11,246 bases of DNA from JBBSGC01 sp038254525 (GTDB lineage Bacteria; Actinomycetota; Actinomycetes; Propionibacteriales; Nocardioidaceae), in the NCBI GenBank assembly GCA_038254525.1, contig JBBSGC010000063.1, positions 1 through 11,246 on the forward strand, given 5' to 3'. The position numbers and the translations under genes were made by a program. The notes beneath the pieces are model-generated. The model saw only the letters and a list, made by a program, of their open reading frames with translations, was not told where the DNA came from and ran no database searches. Below are positions 6,958-11,246 of this stretch, piece by piece. Position 1 is the stretch's first letter; each line of letters begins with the position of its first letter.

Positions 6958-8352
6958 TCAGCCGCCGTAGACGGTGCGCCCGTCGACCTCGTCCTTCGCG
7001 AGCCGCCTGGTCAGGTGCAGCCCCTCCAGCACGAGCTCGATGGCCGCTGCGGCCTGGCCCGGGGAGATTGTGTCCTCCTCGACACCCAACCGGTCGAGCA
7101 CCCCGGCCAGCCCGGACACGCTGCCCATCTGCTCCAGCACCTCAGTGGCGGGGACCAGCACGCCGGTCTCCAGCAGGTCGCCCGCGGCGAACCGCTCGGT
7201 GAACGCGCTGAGGTCGGTGCCGGCCAGGTGAGCGCGGAAGGTCTCCACGGTGGCCAGCCGGAGCAGGTGTTGGAGCACCTCGTCCTCCCGACCCTCCTCG
7301 CCCATCTCGAACTCGACCTTGCCGCGCAGCGTGGGGACCACGTCGGGCAGGTCGGTGACGCGAGCCACCGGGTCGTCCTCGCCGGTCAACGCCGCCCTGC
7401 GCAGGGCCGACGCCGCGGCCGCCTCGACCGCGGCGATCGCCAGTCGGGCCGAGATCCCGGAGCGCTGGTCGACGGCCGCCGACTCGCGCAGCGCTGCGGC
7501 GAAGCGGGCGACGATCTCGACCACGTGCACGGGCACGGCGGCGACCACAGCCGCCTCCTGGGTGACCAGCGCGACCTCGTCGGCCACGTCGAGGGGGTAG
7601 TGCGTGCGGATCTCGGCGCCGAACCGGTCCTTCAGGGGGGTGATGATCCGGCCGCGATTGGTGTAGTCCTCAGGGTTCGCCGAGCCGATCAGCAGCAGGT
7701 CGAGCGGCAGCCGCAACGCGTAGCCCCGGACCTGGATGTCGCGCTCTTCGAGCACGTTGAACAGCGCCACCTGGATCCGCTCGGCTAGGTCCGGCAGTTC
7801 GTTGATCGCGAACACGCCGCGGTTGGCGCGTGGCAACAGCCCGTAGTGCACGGTCTCCGGATCGCCGAGCGTGCGGCCCGCGGCCACCTTCGTCGGGTCG
7901 ATGTCACCGATCAGGTCACCGACCGACGTGTCGGGGGTGGCCAGCTTCTCGGCGTAGCGGTCGTCGCGGTGCCGCCAGGCCACGGAAAGCTCGTCGCCCA
8001 GCTCGGTGGCCAGCTGCCGGCAGCGCACGCACACCGGCGCCAGCGGCTCGTCGAAGATCTCACAGCCGGCCACGAACGGCTGCCACTCGTCGAGCAGGCC
8101 GGGCAGCGTACGCATCAGCCGGGTCTTGCCCTGACCGCGCTCGCCCAGCAGCACGAGGTCGTGGCCGGCGAGCAGGGCGCGCTCCAGCTCGGGCAGCACC
8201 GTGTCGTCGAAACCCACGATGCCCGGAAACGCCGACCGGCCGCCACGCAGCGTGGCGACCAGGTTGGCCCGCACCTCTTCCTTGACGCTGCGCGCCGCAT
8301 AGCCGTCCGCGTGCAGCTCACCGACGGTGCTGGCAGCGGGAGGCGGTTGCAC
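6958..8352 (-). CDS. MoxR/Mg-chelatase-I-type AAA+ ATPase
   Basis: 464 residues from GTG 8352. AAA+ core: Walker A GERGQGKT (70-77), Walker B-like FAINE (181-185), sensor-1 region GSANPEDYTNRG (223-234) and arginine-bearing ITPLKDRF (237-244). The Walker B position before Glu185 is Asn, not Asp; I recall this being usual in this particular subfamily. Between Walker A and B lie Cys97 and a CVRC pair (Cys108, Cys111), a possible metal knuckle. The C-terminal half (about 270-464) is helical. It is predicted to form a ring that hydrolyses ATP to remodel a client together with the VWA protein encoded 4 bases downstream. Annotation pipelines often call such proteins 'magnesium chelatase' or 'sigma-54 interacting', both misleading. 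It is divergent from the dehydrogenase gene, with 59 bases between starts. Confidence 0.87.
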   Translation of the reverse strand: MQPPPAASTVGELHADGYAARSVKEEVRANLVATLRGGRSAFPGIVGFDDTVLPELERALLAGHDLVLLGERGQGKTRLMRTLPGLLDEWQPFVAGCEIFDEPLAPVCVRCRQLATELGDELSVAWRHRDDRYAEKLATPDTSVGDLIGDIDPTKVAAGRTLGDPETVHYGLLPRANRGVFAINELPDLAERIQVALFNVLEERDIQVRGYALRLPLDLLLIGSANPEDYTNRGRIITPLKDRFGAEIRTHYPLDVADEVALVTQEAAVVAAVPVHVVEIVARFAAALRESAAVDQRSGISARLAIAAVEAAAASALRRAALTGEDDPVARVTDLPDVVPTLRGKVEFEMGEEGREDEVLQHLLRLATVETFRAHLAGTDLSAFTERFAAGDLLETGVLVPATEVLEQMGSVSGLAGVLDRLGVEEDTISPGQAAAAIELVLEGLHLTRRLAKDEVDGRTVYGG

Positions 8353-8411
8353 GATGGCGACAGTACGCCGGGAGCATGGCGAGCCCGGCGTACCCGTGTC
8401 AGGGTAACCGC
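8353..8411. promoter_or_regulatory. Divergent promoter region, ATPase/VWA operon versus dehydrogenase
   Basis: 59 bases between two divergent starts. Toward the ATPase gene (minus strand) TACTGT (8360-8365) ends 7 bases before GTG 8352. Toward the dehydrogenase, TGT-CAGGGT (8397-8405) ends 6 bases before ATG 8412; the AGGG inside it could alternatively act as a ribosome site. Both halves fit leaderless transcription, and any -35 elements would overlap. Weak evidence beyond spacing. Confidence 0.4.
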
Positions 8412-9767
8412 ATGAACACGGTGCGTGCGTTGGTCGTCACCGGGATGTCGTTGGCCCTTGCCGCGAGCCAGGCCTGCGCCACGAACGGCTCGGGCGGTTC
8501 GGCCGCACCATCGGGTGGGACCACCCCCGGGTTCCGCACCAGCGACTCGCGCGCACCGGCCCTGCGGGTGACTGCCATCGAGTCGCACCTCAGCGTCCCG
8601 TGGGACCTCACCTTCCTGCCCGACGGCTCCATGCTGTTCACCCAGCGCGACCTCGAGCGGATCACGCTGCGCGGTCCGCACGGGCACAAGCAGGTGGTGG
8701 CCGACACGCCGCCCAACGTCTGGCACTCCGGTGAGACCGGCATGATGTCGATCCTCGCGTCCCGGCGGTTCGGCAGAACCCGGTCGTTCTTCACCTGCTA
8801 CGGCTCGACCGCCTCGGGCACCAACGACGTCCGGGTGTCGATCTGGCGACTGGCCAAGGACAACACCTCGGCCCACCGCACCCGGACGATCGTGCAGGGT
8901 CTCCCGTCGACGTCGGGCCGGCACGGTGGCTGCCGGCTGCGCTGGGGGTCCGAGGGCGCGCTCTACATCGGCACCGGCGACGCCGCTACCGGCACCAACC
9001 CGCAGGACCTGACGTCGGGCGGCGGCAAGGTGCTGCGGGTCGTGCCGCGCAGCGGGGCCGGATGGCCGACGAACCCGTTCAGCCACGCGGCCAATGCGAT
9101 GAAGCGCCGGATCTTCACCTACGGCCACCGCAACGTCCAGGGTCTCGCGCTGCGCTCCGACGGGCGGATGTGGTCGGTCGAGCAGGGCACCGACCGCGAC
9201 GACGAGGTCAACCGGCTGCGGGGCGGTGGCAACTACGGCTGGAACCCGGTCCCCGGCTACGACGAGTCCACGCCGATGACCGACTACTCGCTGCCGGGCA
9301 GGCAGATCGGGGCGAAGTGGCACTCCGGCTACCCCACGATCGCGACCTCCGGCGGAACCTGGCTGACCGGCAAGCGCTGGGGCAGCTGGCAGGGCTGCCT
9401 CGCGGTCGCCACCCTCAAGGACTCGTCGCTGCGGATCCTCAAGTTCGCGCGTGACGGCACGTTCCTCCGCGGCTGGATCTCACCGGAGCTCGACGGGACG
9501 TACGGAAGGCTCCGCAGCCCCGTCATGGGCCCGCACCACGTCCTGTACATCACGACGTCCAACGACGACGGCAACGACAAGATCCTGCGGGTGCTGCCAC
9601 GCTCTGACAGCATCTGGCCAGGGGCTTGGTTTTGTCGGGTCCGTTGGCTATGGTCCGTGCGACAACTGCACACCGGGCCGCAACCTCGCCGAGTCCTGCC
9701 GCCGTCGGCCCGGAACCCATTTCTCGAGACTTCTTGTTCCAGGCAGGAGCGGGGGACCCACCCGTGA
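8412..9767 (+). CDS. Exported glucose/sorbosone dehydrogenase-type beta-propeller
   Basis: 451 residues from ATG 8412. Residues 1-22 form a Sec-type signal; Cys22 (ASQAC) could be a poor lipobox. A Gly/Ser/Thr-rich linker follows, then the six-bladed propeller of the GSDH family (PQQ-dependent aldose dehydrogenase relatives). Landmarks are SVPWDLTFLPDG (61-72), GETGMMSI (107-114), RHGGCRLRWG (170-179, with His171 at the catalytic-base position), LYIGTGD (184-190), YGHRNVQGLA (237-246), DEVNRLRGGGNYGWN (264-278) and DKILRVLPR (389-397). PQQ binding and substrate are inferred only. The family's fold normally ends about residue 397. The remaining 54 residues have no family match, use different codons, and run through a promoter and half of a riboswitch aptamer. 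A TGA one frame away at 9605-9607 would end the protein just after the conserved part, so a small indel may have removed the native stop. Confidence 0.82.
   Translation: MNTVRALVVTGMSLALAASQACATNGSGGSAAPSGGTTPGFRTSDSRAPALRVTAIESHLSVPWDLTFLPDGSMLFTQRDLERITLRGPHGHKQVVADTPPNVWHSGETGMMSILASRRFGRTRSFFTCYGSTASGTNDVRVSIWRLAKDNTSAHRTRTIVQGLPSTSGRHGGCRLRWGSEGALYIGTGDAATGTNPQDLTSGGGKVLRVVPRSGAGWPTNPFSHAANAMKRRIFTYGHRNVQGLALRSDGRMWSVEQGTDRDDEVNRLRGGGNYGWNPVPGYDESTPMTDYSLPGRQIGAKWHSGYPTIATSGGTWLTGKRWGSWQGCLAVATLKDSSLRILKFARDGTFLRGWISPELDGTYGRLRSPVMGPHHVLYITTSNDDGNDKILRVLPRSDSIWPGAWFCRVRWLWSVRQLHTGPQPRRVLPPSARNPFLETSCSRQERGTHP
9626..9654 (+). promoter_or_regulatory. Candidate promoter of the riboswitch-NlpC/P60 transcript
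   Basis: TTGGTT (9626-9631) and TATGGT (9649-9654) are separated by 17 bases. The -10 fits TANNNT and the -35 shares TTG with the consensus. Initiation would fall near 9661, about 20 bases before the riboswitch aptamer. It lies within the 3' extension of the dehydrogenase frame, in a stretch that is less GC-rich than the flanking codons. Confidence 0.5.
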
Positions 9768-9897
9768 CCCGGCGGCACTTTCGCCGTCGGCTCGCACCGC
9801 ACGGTCGCAACCGACCATGCTTCGGGGTGTAGTCGCTCGATGAGCGGCAGGGCACCTTCCACGCCCTAACCCGACAGCTCACCCCGTAGGCGTTGGA
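9681..9897 (+). ncRNA. Cyclic di-AMP riboswitch (ydaO/yuaA class)
   Basis: Conserved blocks of the c-di-AMP aptamer occur in order: GAGCGGGGGACCCA (9747-9760), CGGGGTG followed by AGTCGC (9824-9835), and CCGACAGCTCACC (9871-9883). The paired elements can be drawn. P1 is CGCC (9687-9690) with GGCG (9889-9892). P2 is TCCTGCC (9694-9700) with GGCAGGA (9742-9748). The inner hairpins are GGAAC/GTTCC, CGGCG (9770-9774)/CGCCG (9782-9786), GGTCG (9803-9807)/CGACC (9812-9816) and AGGGC (9849-9853)/GCCCT (9863-9867). In actinobacteria this class controls cell-wall hydrolases such as rpfA and NlpC/P60 genes, usually switching them off when c-di-AMP is high. The block at 9824 reads TGTAG where TGAAG is typical. 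P1 closes only 2 bases before the ribosome site. The 5' part overlaps the dehydrogenase frame. Confidence 0.93.
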
Positions 9898-9904
9898 AGG
9901 AAAG
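9895..9904 (+). promoter_or_regulatory. Ribosome binding site of the NlpC/P60 gene, adjacent to riboswitch P1
   Basis: The purine run GGAAGGAAAG lies about 6-12 bases before ATG 9911 and fixes that start rather than the in-frame TTG at 9893. It begins immediately after the 3' strand of the aptamer's P1 stem. GAAG (9896-9899) can pair weakly with CTTC (9907-9910). No terminator-like hairpin with a T-run is seen between aptamer and start, so control at the level of translation start is possible. Confidence 0.6.
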
Positions 9905-9910
9905 TTCTTC

Positions 9911-10408
9911 ATGCCTACGAGAACTGCTGGGCGGCGCCTGCTCGCCCTGCCTCTGCTCGGCGCCCTGCTGTCCACCGGACTGCTGTTCGGCACCTCCACT
10001 TCTGCGGACGCCATGAGTCGCGCGCACCGCGACCGGCAGATCCATCGAGCCGTCGAGATCGGGCTGGACCACATCGGCGACCCCTATGTCTACGGCGCCG
10101 CCGGCCCGGGCGCGTTCGACTGCTCGGGGCTCACGTCCTACGCCTTCGGGCGGGTCGGCGTCAGCCTGCCGCGGACATCGGCCGACCAGTACCGCGACGC
10201 GCGGCACATCAAGAAGCGCAACCTGCAGCGCGGTGACCTGATCTTCTTCCACAGCGGGAGCTCGGTCTACCACGTCGCGATCTTCCTGAAGCGCAAGGAC
10301 CACCACGTGATCCTGCTGCACTCGCCCTACCCGGGCTCGCACGTCCAGCGCGACCCCATCTGGACCTCGCAGTGGTGGGCCGGCACGACGAGGCTGCGTC
10401 GACACTGA
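9911..10408 (+). CDS. Exported NlpC/P60 family peptidoglycan hydrolase
   Basis: 165 residues. A Sec signal peptide (about 1-34: Arg-rich start, Leu-rich core, ADA cleavage site near 34) leads to a compact NlpC/P60 domain. The catalytic triad is Cys71 in FDCSGLT, His121 in VYHVAIF and a third polar residue, probably His137 in LLHSP. GDPYVYGAAGPGAFDC, LPRTSADQY and RGDLIFF are typical of cell-wall gamma-D-Glu-diaminopimelate or related endopeptidases. It has no SH3, LysM or coiled-coil binding domain, so it is a minimal secreted enzyme whose targeting is unknown. It is the gene controlled by the c-di-AMP riboswitch directly upstream. This fits the known link between c-di-AMP level, turgor and cell-wall remodelling. 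Confidence 0.93.
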   Translation: MPTRTAGRRLLALPLLGALLSTGLLFGTSTSADAMSRAHRDRQIHRAVEIGLDHIGDPYVYGAAGPGAFDCSGLTSYAFGRVGVSLPRTSADQYRDARHIKKRNLQRGDLIFFHSGSSVYHVAIFLKRKDHHVILLHSPYPGSHVQRDPIWTSQWWAGTTRLRRH

Positions 10409-10453
10409 CGCCGTCTCCTCGGCCGTGCGCTCCCGCGGCGGGCTGGGGTTTGC

Positions 10454-10459
10454 CACCAT
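10454..10459 (+). promoter_or_regulatory. Candidate extended -10 for the YqgE-family gene
   Basis: TGC followed by CACCAT ends 6 bases before ATG 10466, the same geometry as at 3386-3394. GGAG at 10460-10463 is only 2 bases from the ATG and is a poor ribosome site. Fits a leaderless start. Confidence 0.3.
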
Positions 10460-10465
10460 GGAGCC

Positions 10466-11041
10466 ATGAGCTCGCCGGACCGTGGATCGCTGACCGGCAA
10501 GCTGTTGGTCGCCACCCCCGCGCTGGTCGACCCGAACTTCGCTCGCTCCGTCGTGCTGGTGCTCGACGACGACCGCAGCGGCACCTTGGGTGTGGTGCTC
10601 AACCGCCCTCTTGACCTGGCCGTGGACGAGGTGCTCCCCGACTGGGATGGCGACGTCGTCGAACCCGAGTCGTTGTTCGGCGGTGGCCCGGTGGCGGTCG
10701 ACTCCGCGCTGGCCGTGGGGGTGCTGGCCGGAGGCGACGGGGCCGGTACGCCACTCGGCTGGCGACCGATGTTCGGTCGGGTCGGGCTGGTGGACCTCGA
10801 CGCACCGACCGACGTGCTTTCCGGGGCACTGAGCGGTCTGCGGATCTTCGCCGGCTACGCCGGTTGGACCGCCGACCAGCTGCACGTGGAGATCGAGGAA
10901 GGGGCCTGGCTGGTCCTCGAGGTGCACGACTCAGACATCCTCACCGCGGCACCGACGCAGCTGTGGAGCGCCGTGCTGCGCCGCCAGCCCGGCGAGCTGC
11001 GTCTGCTGTCCACCTATCCGCCGGACCCTGCGCTGAACTGA
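10466..11041 (+). CDS. YqgE/AlgH (UPF0301) family protein
   Basis: 191 residues, the standard length. Family signatures are LTGKLLVATPALVDPNFARS (9-28), then DDDRSGTLGVVLNRPLD (34-50), LFGGGPV (70-76), RIFAGYAGWTADQLHVEI (126-143), and the GAWLV segment (146-150). The fold is cytosolic and conserved widely in bacteria; a biochemical role has not been firmly established. AlgH was linked to alginate regulation in Pseudomonas, which should not be transferred here. It lies 57 bases after the NlpC/P60 gene with its own possible promoter, and 34 bases before the DUF3039 gene. The GC-rich gap before it contains a possible CGCCG/CGGCG stem but no clear terminator. Confidence 0.92.
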   Translation: MSSPDRGSLTGKLLVATPALVDPNFARSVVLVLDDDRSGTLGVVLNRPLDLAVDEVLPDWDGDVVEPESLFGGGPVAVDSALAVGVLAGGDGAGTPLGWRPMFGRVGLVDLDAPTDVLSGALSGLRIFAGYAGWTADQLHVEIEEGAWLVLEVHDSDILTAAPTQLWSAVLRRQPGELRLLSTYPPDPALN

Positions 11042-11063
11042 AGCGCCCACAGGCCGCTGCCCT

Positions 11064-11069
11064 TAGACT
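11064..11069 (+). promoter_or_regulatory. -10 element for leaderless DUF3039 transcript
   Basis: TAGACT is a full TANNNT match and ends 6 bases before GTG 11076. No Shine-Dalgarno precedes the GTG. This is the clearest leaderless-type signal in the window. Confidence 0.55.
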
Positions 11070-11075
11070 GCGCCG

Positions 11076-11246
11076 GTGAGCATCTCACCAGGTCTGGGCG
11101 TGGAGACTGTCGAGGACCGGCGCACCCAGCCGAGCACCGGCGACGGCGACCACGAGCGCTTCTCCCACTATGTCGCCAAGGACAAGCTCACCGGGGCGAT
11201 GGTCGAGGGCACCCCCGTGGTGGCGCTGTGCGGCAAGGTGTGGGTG
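11076..11246 (+). CDS. DUF3039 family protein (5' part, cut by window end)
   Basis: 57 codons from GTG 11076 to the window edge, with no stop yet. After a variable N-terminus the sequence reads GDHERFSHYVAKDKL (24-38), then GTPVVALCGKVWV (45-57). This matches the start of the DUF3039 family, small actinobacterial proteins (under about 100 residues) with conserved cysteines that probably bind metal; the Cys in ALCGKVW is the first of these. The rest, including the expected CxxC, lies outside the window. The function of the family is unknown. It follows the YqgE gene closely but has its own -10 element. Confidence 0.82.
   Translation, partial: MSISPGLGVETVEDRRTQPSTGDGDHERFSHYVAKDKLTGAMVEGTPVVALCGKVWV

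Noticed and set aside
8115..9323. Minus-strand frame of 402 codons across the dehydrogenase
   Set aside because: It is a shadow frame; the plus strand carries the GSDH propeller motifs in order, and this frame also collides with the true ATPase start.
10409..10450. CGCCG/CGGCG stem as terminator after the NlpC/P60 gene
   Set aside because: Five-base arms with a long loop are expected often in such GC-rich sequence, and no T-run follows. Not strong enough to list.

Overview
The window is GC-rich chromosomal DNA from an actinobacterium. The evidence is the strong G/C preference at third codon positions, several GTG starts, an actinobacterial-type cyclic di-AMP (ydaO) riboswitch in front of an NlpC/P60 hydrolase, the paired MoxR-type AAA+ ATPase and VWA protein that I recall from mycobacteria as Rv0958-Rv0959, and a DUF3039 gene start. 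The genus cannot be fixed from the sequence alone.

Layout, left to right. Positions 1-340 are less GC-rich and hold no convincing gene, only a 10-bp inverted repeat. A secreted lipoprotein of unknown function follows (341-1054, +). A convergent gap (1055-1312) leads to a protein-L-isoaspartate methyltransferase (1313-1870, -). Divergent from it is a small one-helix/coiled-coil protein (1996-2358, +). That gene ends in a strong palindrome which it appears to share with a 25-residue hydrophobic micro-gene on the opposite strand (2377-2454, -). Next come an alpha/beta hydrolase (2488-3378, +) and a YjbQ/UPF0047 protein (3401-3805, +).

A minus-strand cluster follows, in transcription order: MoxR-type ATPase (8352 to 6958), VWA protein (6953 to 4980) and a threonine-aldolase-like PLP lyase (4896 to 3802). 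The first two are 4 bases apart and almost certainly work together as a chaperone-like ATPase and its metal-binding partner. The lyase has its own plausible promoter.

Divergent from that cluster is an exported glucose/sorbosone-dehydrogenase-type beta-propeller (8412-9767, +). Its last 54 codons run through a promoter and into a c-di-AMP riboswitch aptamer (about 9681-9897). The riboswitch precedes an exported NlpC/P60 cell-wall peptidase (9911-10408, +). A YqgE/AlgH-family protein (10466-11041, +) and the start of a DUF3039 gene (11076 to the window edge, +) close the window.

Two themes stand out. Many genes lack a Shine-Dalgarno sequence and instead have a -10-like hexamer exactly 6 (once 7) bases before the start codon, the pattern expected for leaderless transcripts. 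The second is nesting of regulatory elements inside or against coding ends: the riboswitch and its promoter within the dehydrogenase 3' end, and a hairpin over the stop codon of the coiled-coil gene. No complete mobile element, CRISPR array, tRNA or rRNA was seen.
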